Of a stretch of DNA of 64,000 bases, positions 36,251-45,249 are shown in pieces. The notes under the pieces are model-generated. The model made no database searches and had not been told where the DNA came from. It saw only the letters and a program-made list of their open reading frames with translations. Origin of the DNA: Rhodobacteraceae bacterium NBU2976 (GTDB lineage: Bacteria; Pseudomonadota; Alphaproteobacteria; Rhodobacterales; Rhodobacteraceae); the NCBI GenBank assembly GCA_023630215.1, contig JALPRQ010000001.1, positions 930,001 to 994,000 of the forward strand, read 5' to 3'. Both the position numbers and the translations under genes were made by a program. The first letter of the stretch is position 1, and each line of letters begins with the position of its first letter.

Positions 36251-36834
36251 GCGGTTTCCGCCAGACGCGCGACATATCGCGCCAAAGTGTCGATTTCCAG
36301 ATTGACGAGGTCGCCAGCTTTCACAGCATTCCAGGTCGTGTGGGTTTGCGTATGAGGGATCAGGTTGACAGTGAAATTATCTCCATCAACCTCGTTCACC
36401 GTTAAAGAGGTGCCATTCAAGGCGACAGATCCTTTGGGCGCAATAAACCGCGCTAACGCAGTTGGTGCAGCGAATTCCACGCGGAGGCTTTCGCCAATTT
36501 GGGATACAGACACAACCTTCGCCCGCCCGTCGACATGACCGGTCACAATATGCCCGCCCAATTCATCCCCAACGCGCAGGGCTTTTTCCAGATTAATGCG
36601 TTTGCCGACTTGCCAACCGGACAGGTTGGTTTTTTCCAGTGTTTCGGTCGAGATATCGACAGTAAAACTGTCGGACTGTTTCGACACAACGGTCAGACAG
36701 ACCCCGTCGCATGCGATACTGGCACCCAGATCGGTTTGGCCAAGGTCGTAATGGCAGGCAATACGCGCATGACGATCCTGATCCCCATCGACGGTTTGGA
36801 TCGTGCCAATATCGGTAATGATTCCTGTAAACAT
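36247..36834 (-). CDS. ribE: Riboflavin synthase, alpha subunit
   Basis: Converts two lumazine molecules to riboflavin. The 195-residue protein begins MFTGIITDIGTI, the canonical start, and has the two repeated barrel halves (GASIACDGVCLTVV in the first, KGSVALNGTSLTVNEV in the second). The frame is open further upstream, but the ATG at 36834 has AGGAA before it. It overlaps ribB(X) by ATGA and is divergent from the capsule cassette. Confidence 0.95.
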   Translation of the reverse strand: MFTGIITDIGTIQTVDGDQDRHARIACHYDLGQTDLGASIACDGVCLTVVSKQSDSFTVDISTETLEKTNLSGWQVGKRINLEKALRVGDELGGHIVTGHVDGRAKVVSVSQIGESLRVEFAAPTALARFIAPKGSVALNGTSLTVNEVDGDNFTVNLIPHTQTHTTWNAVKAGDLVNLEIDTLARYVARLAETA

Positions 36835-36953
36835 CGTTGTTCCTGTTGATCTGATGCGGTGGTAACCCGCGCAATGCGCAGGGGCAAGGGCTGCGCTCAT
36901 TGAAGATTAACCACTTATGCAGTAATTCGACCTTGTCTAGATGTAGGTATAGC

Positions 36954-38222
36954 GTGACTCGACAGCGACATTTTCTTTTTTTGCAAGGACCACACGGTCC
37001 GTTTTTTCGTCAATTGGCACGCAAATTGGCGGCAACAGGGTCGCAGGTATCCCGTATTGGCGCGACATTTGGCGACAGGATTTTCTGGCACCGTAACCTG
37101 CCTTATATCGGCTATGACGGAACAATCGACAGTTGGGCGACGTACCTGAAGGACTATATCACCGCCAATCAGATCACGGATATCGTGCTATATGGTGATA
37201 GCCGCCCCTTTCACAAAATCGCCCGTGCCGTCGCCAATGACCTGAACATCACGGCACATTGTTTCGAAGAGGGGTATTTGCGGCCCTATTGGATCACCTA
37301 TGAACGTGGCGGAACCAATGGCAACTCGCCAATCATGCAAATGTCAGTCGCGCAGATGCAAGAAATGGTTTCCGATCATCACGCCGACCTTCCGGAAATT
37401 CCGGTGATGTGGGGGGCGATCTGGCACCATGCGTTTTACGGATTCCTGTATCATCTTTGTGTGGCGTTGCCGATCCCGCGCTATCGACGATACCAGCCAC
37501 ATCGCAATATCGGTGTGCTGAAGGAACTGTATTTATATATCCGCCGCCTTCTGGTCATGCCGGTTCATGGCCTCCAACGGCGCATTCGCACGCGTCGGTT
37601 ATTGCGAAGTGGGTCCGTTTACCATCTGGTGCTGCTGCAGCTTAGCCATGATGCGTCGCTGCGATCGCATTCTGACCTGACATCTGTCGGCGAGTTTATT
37701 CGCTTTACCATCGCCGAATTTGCGAATGGGGCGCCGCAGCATCACCTTCTGGCCTTCAAGGCGCATCCGTTCGAAGATTGGCGAGAGCCGCTGACGCGCG
37801 AAGTCAGACGTGCGGCACGGGCAAATAAAGTTTCTGACCGTGTCAGGTTTGTTCCTGGGGGAAAGCTGGGACCGTTATTGGATGCCGCCAATTCGGTCGT
37901 AACGGTGAATTCGACGGCTTCACAACAGGCGTTGTGGCGCGCATTGCCGGTTTGGGTGCAGGGGCGGTCGGTGTTTGCGAAACCCGAATTTGTCTCGCAG
38001 CAGCCCTTGCGAGACTTTTTTGCCAACCCGGATCATCCGGATTGGGAGGCCTATCATGATTATCGGTTGTTCCTTCTTGAGACCTCTCAAGTGGGTGGGG
38101 GGTTCTATACCCAGCGCGGGCGGGCACAAACGCTACGGCGTCTCGTCGATATGATGCTGTCCGAGCATTCCCCCTATGAACACGTCACACTTCAGCCGAA
38201 AATTTCTCAAAAGACCAATTAA
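36954..38222 (+). CDS. kpsS: Capsule polysaccharide export/Kdo transferase KpsS
   Basis: A 422-residue protein of the KpsS type. It starts VTRQRHFLFLQGPHGPFFRQLA, where FLFLQGPHGPFF is the family signature. Later segments are CFEEGYLRPYWIT, FKAHPFEDW and VNSTASQQALWRALPVWV. KpsS adds the first Kdo residue to phosphatidylglycerol in group 2 capsule assembly. The frame extends upstream to a TTG at 36900, but that adds 18 residues with no match; the GTG at 36954 fits better. It opens a three-gene plus-strand cassette inside the riboflavin block. Confidence 0.87.
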   Translation: MTRQRHFLFLQGPHGPFFRQLARKLAATGSQVSRIGATFGDRIFWHRNLPYIGYDGTIDSWATYLKDYITANQITDIVLYGDSRPFHKIARAVANDLNITAHCFEEGYLRPYWITYERGGTNGNSPIMQMSVAQMQEMVSDHHADLPEIPVMWGAIWHHAFYGFLYHLCVALPIPRYRRYQPHRNIGVLKELYLYIRRLLVMPVHGLQRRIRTRRLLRSGSVYHLVLLQLSHDASLRSHSDLTSVGEFIRFTIAEFANGAPQHHLLAFKAHPFEDWREPLTREVRRAARANKVSDRVRFVPGGKLGPLLDAANSVVTVNSTASQQALWRALPVWVQGRSVFAKPEFVSQQPLRDFFANPDHPDWEAYHDYRLFLLETSQVGGGFYTQRGRAQTLRRLVDMMLSEHSPYEHVTLQPKISQKTN

Positions 38223-38288
38223 ATCTGGCCGCTGCATAGCTTTTCCGATAGTTTCCCCGAAAACACACGTTAGAACGACGGGGCAAAT

Positions 38289-39434
38289 ATGATAAATCGC
38301 AGGCAGGTTAGCGGTTTTGGATTAGCAGTTTCATTGGTATTAACTCTTGGAGCCTGTGCGCTACCGCGCTCGGGGCCGACGGAAAACGAAATCCGTGACA
38401 GCGCCGTCGAAAATGGCGGAGACGTGCATATCATTGATGTGACTTCTGAAGTTGCGCTGGCCGCTTTTCGCGCCGAAACTTTGGGATTCAGCCGCGAATT
38501 TCTGAGCGCGGGACCGATTTCGGTGGACACGATCACACCAGGAGACATCTTGTCGATCACCATTTGGGAAAACGTCGACGATGGCATTTTTTCAAGCCTT
38601 GGCAGCAAGGTAACCGCCCTGTCACCGCAACGTGTTGATCAATTGGGGAATATCTATGTGCCGTTCGCCGGCACCATCAAGGCCGCGGGTCGGACGCCTG
38701 CCGACTTGCGCGAAATCATTGCCAGTATGCTATCGACACAAACGCCTGACCCACAAGTCGAGGTGCAACGCGAAAGCGGCGAAGGCTCGACCGTTTCCAT
38801 TCTGGGCGGGGTTACCGGGCAGGGGATTTTCCCGCTTGAAGTGTCAACCCGACGCCTCACAGGTATGATCGCTGCTGCTGGTGGTATCTCGCTGGACCCG
38901 AAAATCGTCAAGATCACCATCAGACGTCGCGAGCAAATCGGATCAATCTGGATGCAGGACCTGTTTGATGATCCGTCAAACGATATCGCGTTGCGACCGG
39001 GGGACAGGATATTTATCGAACAGGACGAACGTTACTTCATCTCGATGGGTGCGACGGGTCAGCAAAAAGTGAATTTTGAAACCGCAAACCCGAACGCAAT
39101 CGAAGCGTTGTCCTTGGTCGGAGGATTGAGGGAATCGAGTGCCAATCCGCGCGGAATATTCGTGTTCCGGGTGGAACCCCCAGAAATCGCCAACAAGGTT
39201 CTGGGTCGCACCGATATCACTACACCCCAGCGCGTTGCTTATGTGATCGACCTGACCAAGGAATCGTCGATCTTCATTGCACAACAATTCCAGATTCAGG
39301 ACGAAGATACCATCTATGTGACCGAAGCGCCTTATGTCGCTTGGCAAAAGATCCTTGGGTCCATTGTGGGGTCGTTGAACACATTCTCGGCCATCGATAA
39401 CGCCGTTGATACCGCTGGAAACATCTTCAACTGA
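38289..39434 (+). CDS. Polysaccharide export outer-membrane lipoprotein (Wza/KpsD-like)
   Basis: A 381-residue protein. The signal peptide ends in a lipobox (LVLTLGAC, lipidated Cys near residue 21). The PES domain has TPGDILSITIWENVDD, and two SLBB-type repeats follow (VSILGGVTGQGIFPL, FISMGATGQQKVNFE). It forms the outer-membrane exit channel for capsule. It lies between kpsS and kpsC, and its end overlaps kpsC by 29 bases. The inner-membrane ABC parts (kpsM, kpsT, kpsE) are not in the window. Confidence 0.9.
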   Translation: MINRRQVSGFGLAVSLVLTLGACALPRSGPTENEIRDSAVENGGDVHIIDVTSEVALAAFRAETLGFSREFLSAGPISVDTITPGDILSITIWENVDDGIFSSLGSKVTALSPQRVDQLGNIYVPFAGTIKAAGRTPADLREIIASMLSTQTPDPQVEVQRESGEGSTVSILGGVTGQGIFPLEVSTRRLTGMIAAAGGISLDPKIVKITIRRREQIGSIWMQDLFDDPSNDIALRPGDRIFIEQDERYFISMGATGQQKVNFETANPNAIEALSLVGGLRESSANPRGIFVFRVEPPEIANKVLGRTDITTPQRVAYVIDLTKESSIFIAQQFQIQDEDTIYVTEAPYVAWQKILGSIVGSLNTFSAIDNAVDTAGNIFN

Positions 39435-41409
39435 TCGCATCCCAGAACGGCTCGTCACCGGGTCGTTCGGGTTACTGACTTGGCGAACACTTCGTCCCAT
39501 TCTGCGCGCGTATGGCTTTGCGATGCGTCCTGCCTGGCCGTGGCGGCGGCACGACAATCTTGCCGTTTGGGGGCGGGTGCACAGGTCTGAACGCCAGATT
39601 GAAAAAGCAGACGGTGATAAAAAGATCACCACTTTCGAAGATGCGTTTTTACGCTCGCCAGTACCGGGGCCGCAATATGCCCCGTTGGGGATAACCGTGG
39701 ATCGGACAGGTGTGCATTTCGATGGGTCGCGTCCGTCAGACCTTGAACAGCTGTTGCAAACTTCTGTACCTGACCCTGAACAGCTGCAACGGGCTGCTGA
39801 AGCGATTGCCTTTCTGCGCCAATTCGGGCTGTCAAAATATTCACCTGTCCCACGCGGAGACGGGGAGTTGCCCACCCCTGGATATATTTTGATCGTCGAT
39901 CAGGTCCCAGGTGATGCGTCAATCCGCTATGGTCAGGCCGATGCCAAGACCTTTAGCGATATGTTGGATGCTGCGCGCGCCGAGCATCCCGACACGCCAA
40001 TCCTGATCCGATCTCATCCGGCCGCACTGACCCGTGGCAAAGGTCATTTCCGCCCCGAGCAGCTTGATACCCGCACACGTTTTTGCGATGTGGGCACGAA
40101 CCCTTGGGATATTCTAGAAGGTGCAAAGCAGGTTTACTGCGTGTCCTCGCAATTGGGGTTTGACGCCATCCTTGCCGGTCATGTGCCCGTCGTTTTTGGT
40201 CAACCCTTTTACGCGGGTTGGGGCTTGAGCGATGACCGAAACCCGCCTGACCGGCGGAACAGACGCCATAGCGCCGAAAGCCTGTTTGCCATCGCAATGC
40301 TGGACTATCCGCTATGGTTTAACCACGCGGCAAATCGTGCCTGCACGTTCGAGGAGGCCGCCGAACAGTTGTTGGAGGAGGTCCGACACTATTGGCTGGG
40401 GCGATTTCCGATCCAGGCTGCCAATATTCGCGCGTGGAAGCGTCCATATTTGCAGAAATTTCTGGGGGGAGGGAACCATTCTGTTCGCTTTTCCCACCGG
40501 GTCCCGTCCGAAACGAATGTCAAGACGCTGACTTGGGCCAGTGCTCTATCGGAATCCGACGACTTTGATCTTAGGGTCGAAGACGGTTTTCTGCGCTCAC
40601 GCGGACTGGGGGCAAAACTCACTCCGCCGTTATCGTTGGTTTTTGATGATATCGGAATTTATTATGACCCAAACCACCCCAGCCGACTGGAACAATTGAT
40701 CAAAGAGTCCGTTCACCTGCCGCCTGCGCAATTGGCAAGGGCGGCGCGATTGCGTGCCGGGATTCTGGAGGCCGGGGTTAGCAAATACAACCTGACAGCA
40801 AAATCTGACGAGCTTGATCTACCATCGGACAGGCAGGTCATTCTGGTGCCGGGACAGGTTGAAGATGACGCCTCTATCCGCCACGCGACAACAAAGATTC
40901 ACACCAATGCCGGGCTGCTTCAGGCCGCGCGCCACGCCAACCCGGACGCGTTCATCATATACAAACCCCATCCCGACGTTGTTGCCGGATTGCGGGACAG
41001 CGCCGCGGTTCCGCAAGTCTACGATTTGGCACTGCCCGATGCCAATATCGCCATGTTACTGGATCGCGTGGACGAGGTCTGGACGATGACATCACTGACC
41101 GGTTTCGAAGCCCTTTTGCGGGGGAAACCGGTAACATGTCTTGGCACGCCATTTTACGCTGGATGGGGATTGACCCGCGATCTGGGACCTCGATCACCGC
41201 GCCGCGACGTCACGGTATCACTTGACGGGTTGGTTCATGCGGCATTGATCGGCTACCCCTACTATTGGGACCCGATTTCCAAACGCCCGATGACCGCTGA
41301 GCTGGCGGTTGAACGGTTGGCGGCTGCATCTGTTCCTCGCCCGCCACGGCTGGCTATGCTGTCAGGCGTGCAATCGCGACTGTCACGATTTCGCTTCATC
41401 TGGCGATAG
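39406..41409 (+). CDS. kpsC: Capsule polysaccharide Kdo transferase KpsC
   Basis: A 667-residue protein made of two tandem copies of one glycosyltransferase-like module. Paired motifs show this: LRSPVPGPQYAPLG against LRSRGLGAKLTPPLS, ILIRSHPAA against IIYKPHPDV, and PFYAGWGLSDD (about residue 268) against PFYAGWGLTRD (about 587). KpsC extends the Kdo linker begun by KpsS. The start is uncertain; TTG at 39406 overlaps the upstream gene by 29 bases. Its 3' end overlaps the convergent ribD by 14 bases. Confidence 0.88.
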   Translation: MIPLETSSTDRIPERLVTGSFGLLTWRTLRPILRAYGFAMRPAWPWRRHDNLAVWGRVHRSERQIEKADGDKKITTFEDAFLRSPVPGPQYAPLGITVDRTGVHFDGSRPSDLEQLLQTSVPDPEQLQRAAEAIAFLRQFGLSKYSPVPRGDGELPTPGYILIVDQVPGDASIRYGQADAKTFSDMLDAARAEHPDTPILIRSHPAALTRGKGHFRPEQLDTRTRFCDVGTNPWDILEGAKQVYCVSSQLGFDAILAGHVPVVFGQPFYAGWGLSDDRNPPDRRNRRHSAESLFAIAMLDYPLWFNHAANRACTFEEAAEQLLEEVRHYWLGRFPIQAANIRAWKRPYLQKFLGGGNHSVRFSHRVPSETNVKTLTWASALSESDDFDLRVEDGFLRSRGLGAKLTPPLSLVFDDIGIYYDPNHPSRLEQLIKESVHLPPAQLARAARLRAGILEAGVSKYNLTAKSDELDLPSDRQVILVPGQVEDDASIRHATTKIHTNAGLLQAARHANPDAFIIYKPHPDVVAGLRDSAAVPQVYDLALPDANIAMLLDRVDEVWTMTSLTGFEALLRGKPVTCLGTPFYAGWGLTRDLGPRSPRRDVTVSLDGLVHAALIGYPYYWDPISKRPMTAELAVERLAAASVPRPPRLAMLSGVQSRLSRFRFIWR

Positions 41410-42499
41410 GTGCCCAGACGCTGACCGCGTCCTCGCCGATTTGTCGTGTGGATAACAGCGTGAATAACGGCGCGAGGGATAATTGGGAAACACCAAGTGG
41501 TCCAATAACTGGCACCCCTTCTGATCCCATGGCCTTGCCGGCTGAAAATAGCACCAGCCTGTCCACAAGATTTTCGGATAGGAGAGAGGCTGCCAACCCC
41601 GCACCACCTTCGCAGAGCACGCGGGTTATGCCACGTTGCCCCAGCTTTTGCAGCATATCGGATGGTGACAGACTGGACCCGCCACCCACTTCGATCAATT
41701 CTGCAGATGTGCTTTGCCAGGCTTTAAGACGGCTCTGATCAACATCATGGCGATGACATAACCAAACTGGTTGTTCTTGCGCCGTCACCGCCAATTGCGA
41801 AGTCAGCGACAGTGACAGTGCGCTATCCGCCACCACCCGCACGGGTGCGCGCTGCCGCAACCCGTCCAAGCGAATATCCAATCGCGGATCATCCGCAATG
41901 GCCGTGCCCGAGCCTATCATGATGGCATCATGTTCCGCCCGCATGTGATGCACCATCCGTCGCGATTGCGACCCGGTGATCCACCGGCTTTCCCCCGCTG
42001 CGGTGGCGATCTTGCCATCCAAAGTCGCCGCCAGTTTCAGTGTTACCATCGGACGCCCCAGCGTCCGTTGCAGCAAGAATCCTAGGTTCAGCTCGAACGC
42101 CTCGTCCTGGCAACAACCGACATCGACATGAATGCCCGCTTCGCGCAACGCCCGGAAACCATCCCCCGACACGCGCGGGTCCGGGTCCTCCAATGCGGCG
42201 ACGACACGGGTTATGCCCGCGGCGATCAACGCATCTGCGCAAGGAGGTGTTTTGCCATGGTGAGAGCAGGGCTCTAACGTGACATAAGCTGTCGCCCCTT
42301 TCGCCGCTGCCCCGGCTTGGTCCAGCGCGACGCGTTCAGCGTGCGGCCGCCCGTTGGGTTGGGTCCACCCCCGCCCGACAACACGATCGCCATTAACGAT
42401 CACGCAACCCACGGACGGGTTTGGCCAGACATTTCCCAGCCCGCGCCGCGCGAGGGTAAGCGCCAAACGCATCCATCGCACGTCGCCTCGCCGGGTCAT
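41396..42499 (-). CDS. ribD: Riboflavin biosynthesis deaminase/reductase RibD
   Basis: A 367-residue bifunctional enzyme. The N-terminal zinc deaminase has PHAERVAL and TLEPCSHHGKTPPCADA (zinc His and two Cys). The C-terminal NADPH reductase has LKLAATLDGKIAT, SRWITGSQSRRMVHHMR and VLCEGGAGLAASLL. It performs the second and third steps of riboflavin synthesis. It lies 2 bases after nrdR, and is separated from ribE by the capsule cassette. Confidence 0.95.
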   Translation of the reverse strand: MTRRGDVRWMRLALTLARRGLGNVWPNPSVGCVIVNGDRVVGRGWTQPNGRPHAERVALDQAGAAAKGATAYVTLEPCSHHGKTPPCADALIAAGITRVVAALEDPDPRVSGDGFRALREAGIHVDVGCCQDEAFELNLGFLLQRTLGRPMVTLKLAATLDGKIATAAGESRWITGSQSRRMVHHMRAEHDAIMIGSGTAIADDPRLDIRLDGLRQRAPVRVVADSALSLSLTSQLAVTAQEQPVWLCHRHDVDQSRLKAWQSTSAELIEVGGGSSLSPSDMLQKLGQRGITRVLCEGGAGLAASLLSENLVDRLVLFSAGKAMGSEGVPVIGPLGVSQLSLAPLFTLLSTRQIGEDAVSVWAPIAR

Positions 42500-42501
42500 G
42501 C

Positions 42502-42972
42502 TCAGTCGTCTTTTCCGTCTTCGGGTGGACGAAGTTCCTGCACAAAATCCTCGAAATCATCAGGATTCTGGAAGTTCTTGTAGACCGACGCGAAGCGTAC
42601 ATAGGCAACAGTGTCAATCCGCGCCAGCGTTTCCATCACAATCTGTCCGATCAGGTCAGACGGGATGTCGCTTTCGCCCAAACTTTCCAACCGCCGAACA
42701 ATCCCGGAAATCATCTGATCAATCCGCTCCGGCTCTACCGGTCGTTTCTGCATGGATATCCGGATGGAGCGATCCAGTTTGTCCCGATCAAAATCCTCGC
42801 GACGTCCATTTTTCTTGATGACCACCAGATCCCGCAACTGCACGCGTTCATAGGTGGTAAAACGCCCACCACATGCCGGGCAGGCACGGCGCCGGCGAAT
42901 GGCGGCGTGATCTTCTGCCGGACGGGAATCTTTTACCTGAGTATCAATATTACCACAAAAGGGGCACCGCAT
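42502..42972 (-). CDS. nrdR: Transcriptional repressor NrdR
   Basis: A 156-residue ATP/dATP-responsive repressor of ribonucleotide reductase genes. The N-terminal zinc ribbon (MRCPFCG, then [13 protein letters not shown]) is followed by an ATP-cone ([16 protein letters not shown]). It is the first gene of the minus-strand nrdR-ribD unit. In many alphaproteobacteria glyA also lies beside nrdR; here glyA is 20 kb away. Confidence 0.95.
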   Translation of the reverse strand: MRCPFCGNIDTQVKDSRPAEDHAAIRRRRACPACGGRFTTYERVQLRDLVVIKKNGRREDFDRDKLDRSIRISMQKRPVEPERIDQMISGIVRRLESLGESDIPSDLIGQIVMETLARIDTVAYVRFASVYKNFQNPDDFEDFVQELRPPEDGKDD

Positions 42973-43307
42973 TACCTACCTCGTTCTTTGTCCCTGTCTA
43001 TCTTTTGGCAGGCTATCTCGCCAAATTCAAGCATTTGGGTGTCAAGAGAGGCGATTTACAAGATTTACGCGTCTCCACCACATATCTGCAGATTGGAAAT
43101 GTCTTCGGAAGATACAGGTGTTTTGGCGAACCATGTTCGCATTGACATCAGGAATGTCCGATGTTTAAAAACAATCAAGGGTAGAAACAAATTTAATCAA
43201 ATATATCTTAAATTGCTAACTGTAGTATGGCGAGTATGCGTTATGAACAAACAGACATAACGTATTGGTTTTCTGGGAGGGACACATTTTAGATTGGGGG
43301 ATCGAAA
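42973..43307. other. AT-rich spacer between nrdR and the Hint-domain gene
   Basis: No convincing gene lies in these 335 bp; short open frames cross it but have no family features. The right half is clearly AT-richer than the surroundings. Near its right end CGTTATG (43239-43245) and CATAACG (43256-43262) form an inverted repeat with a 10-bp spacer, and outer bases extend the match to 9 of 10. This could be an operator or hairpin upstream of the Hint gene. Confidence 0.5.
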
Positions 43308-44267
43308 ATGCCGTCAAAGGACATATTCGGTTGGGATATGGGACTTTCACTATCCGCAATATTAGGCGGTGGAACGTTGCCGATATCCTTAATGGTGCCG
43401 TCTTCAAATACCTACAGCGATCCGGATGATAACTTCATTGGCGATATTCTGGATCCGAACGAGACGGTCGATTCACTTCCCGTTACACTTGTTCTGGGCG
43501 CGACGCTTAATGTGACCTATACGCCGACTGGCGGTAGTTTAACGGGCCCAATCCCGATCAGCGGCTATATTGTCGTTGCAACCGGACTGTTGGACACGAT
43601 TATCCGGTTTGTGCCCGAAGATCCGGATTCGGTGGACCCAAACCTTATCTCCGGCAGTTTTCTGCTTGGAAGCTCAACGGTCGCTATTGGCGCTACCACC
43701 AATTTTGAGATTTGTTTTGGTGCAGGCACGATGATCCTGACCGACTGTGGTGAACGCCCGATCGAGCAACTGAAAGTCGGGGATCTGGTGCAAACCATGG
43801 ACAATGGCCTACAAACAATACGCTGGATTCATGCGAACACGGTTCCAGCGCGTGCTGACCTTGCACCTATCGAATTTCGCGTGGGCGCGTTGGGAAACAC
43901 CAAAGATCTTACCGTATCACCGCAACACCGGATGTTGATCAATGACTGGCGCGCCCTAACGCTGTTTGGCGAACGTGAGGTGCTCGCCACGGCTAAATCC
44001 CTGGTCAACGACACAAGCATTTGACCACGCCGGGGTGGGATGGTGACGTATTATCATTTCTTGCTTGATCGCCACGAAATTGTATTTGCCAATGGCGCAC
44101 CGTCAGAAAGCTTTCTTCCCGGTGCAACGGGGATGAGTACGTTGGACAAAAACGTGCAGGACGAAATCTATGCCTTATTCCCGGATCTGCGGAAGAATCT
44201 TGGCGCGTATGGACATAGCGCACGTCTGTCGTTGAAGCGTTATGAAGCACAGGCCCTGTTTGCGTGA
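43308..44267 (+). pseudogene. Hint-domain protein interrupted by one in-frame TGA
   Basis: The first 238 codons encode a Hint (hedgehog/intein-like) domain of the kind common in Rhodobacteraceae: CFGAGTMILTDCGERPIEQL, GDLVQTMDNGLQTIRWI and SPQHRMLI. A TGA at 44022-44024 follows LVNDTSI. The same frame then continues for 81 codons with the expected rest of the family, YYHFLLDRHEIVFANGAPSESFLPG. CGA to TGA is one transition, so I read this as a recent nonsense mutation or a sequencing error. The N-terminal 130 residues are low-complexity and unlike known domains. Confidence 0.82.
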
Positions 44268-44687
44268 TTATGCTGACAAATGCGCAACGACTTGGCGTGT
44301 GTGCGGGCGATCGCGATGTTCAAAAAGATAAACTCCTTGCCATGTGCCCAGTGACAATCGCCCGTCAATGACCGGGATCGAAAGAGATACCGGCGTCAGG
44401 GCTGCCTTGATATGGGCTGGCATATCATCCGGCCCTTCGTAAGTGTGGGTCAAATAGGACATAGAGGGATCCGTGGTTGGTGGCACCAGACGACGGAAGA
44501 AATTGGTGAGGTCAATTTTCACCTCGGGGTTGGCGTTTTCCTGAATGAGGAGCGAACATGACGTGTGACGCACGAACAGGGTCAGCAAGCCGATACCAGT
44601 CACCCAAGACTCCACTTGCTGCGTGAATTCATAAAGCCCCTGACCCTCGGTCGTAATCCTGAACACTGTCTGCATGATGCGGATCAT
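44268..44687 (-). CDS. YjbQ family protein (secondary thiamine-phosphate synthase type)
   Basis: A 139-residue protein of the UPF0047/YjbQ family. Visible markers are VRHTSCSLLIQENANPEV and the C-terminal GTWQGVYLFEHRD. Weak thiamine-phosphate synthase activity has been reported for family members; the main role is unclear. An ATG four codons inside is an alternative start. The stop codons of this gene and the Hint gene are directly adjacent. Confidence 0.9.
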   Translation of the reverse strand: MIRIMQTVFRITTEGQGLYEFTQQVESWVTGIGLLTLFVRHTSCSLLIQENANPEVKIDLTNFFRRLVPPTTDPSMSYLTHTYEGPDDMPAHIKAALTPVSLSIPVIDGRLSLGTWQGVYLFEHRDRPHTRQVVAHLSA

Positions 44688-44809
44688 GACTCAAGAAATT
44701 GACCCTGTCACGCGACAGTTAATCAGAAACGATATGTGTTATGGGGGCAACGCGAACGCGCAAGTGCACTGAAACGAAACGCGCCGACAGGCACGTGATC
44801 GGATTGGCG

Positions 44810-45208
44810 TTAGATCATCAAAAGCGTCAGAATGGCAACGACGATAAACGCAATCCCCAACAGGTTAACGCCGGGTGTTTGAACGATGTGGTTTTCCGGG
44901 CGCTTCGGATCGACAAGGATGATTATCGGGTCCCCAACTTTCTTCAGACCAGTTTCGTGATGTCGTCCGTGAAACGCTTCACCGTTAACCTCATAGGTAA
45001 AGCGCAGGTCTTGCATTTCGTCACTTTCCTTGATCGTCACAATGCGTGCCTCAACCTGCGACCACTGACGGACGGCCAGAAAACGAGGCAGTATGAAGCT
45101 GATCCCAATCACCAGAAAGCCCCAAGCGATATGCTTGAATTCGCGCGGGGGTTCGACCCAAATCGCCTGATACACCAGAATGCCGAAGGTGAGCATAAAG
45201 CCCACCAC
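44810..45208 (-). CDS. DUF3592 family membrane protein
   Basis: A 132-residue protein with membrane segments at about residues 1-17, 27-42 and 112-130. The soluble centre VEARIVTIKESDEMQDLRFTYEVNG (quoted in part: QVEARIV, LRFTYEVNGE) matches DUF3592, which usually sits in or near the periplasm. GTG at 45208 is the assumed start. It follows rpoD by 41 bp on the same strand and may be read from the rpoD transcript. Function unknown. Confidence 0.7.
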   Translation of the reverse strand: MVGFMLTFGILVYQAIWVEPPREFKHIAWGFLVIGISFILPRFLAVRQWSQVEARIVTIKESDEMQDLRFTYEVNGEAFHGRHHETGLKKVGDPIIILVDPKRPENHIVQTPGVNLLGIAFIVVAILTLLMI

Positions 45209-45249
45209 CAGCAGACTGGTCTCAAGTGTTTTCAGATGCCGGCGGATCG

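Noticed and set aside
42873-43260. Two overlapping plus-strand open frames crossing the nrdR start and its spacer
   Set aside because: They overlap the zinc-ribbon end of nrdR, show no family features and have no ribosome site.
44022-44024. TGA in the Hint gene as a selenocysteine codon
   Set aside because: The family has arginine-like residues here, not cysteine; no SECIS-type hairpin is apparent after it; a CGA-to-TGA change is simpler.
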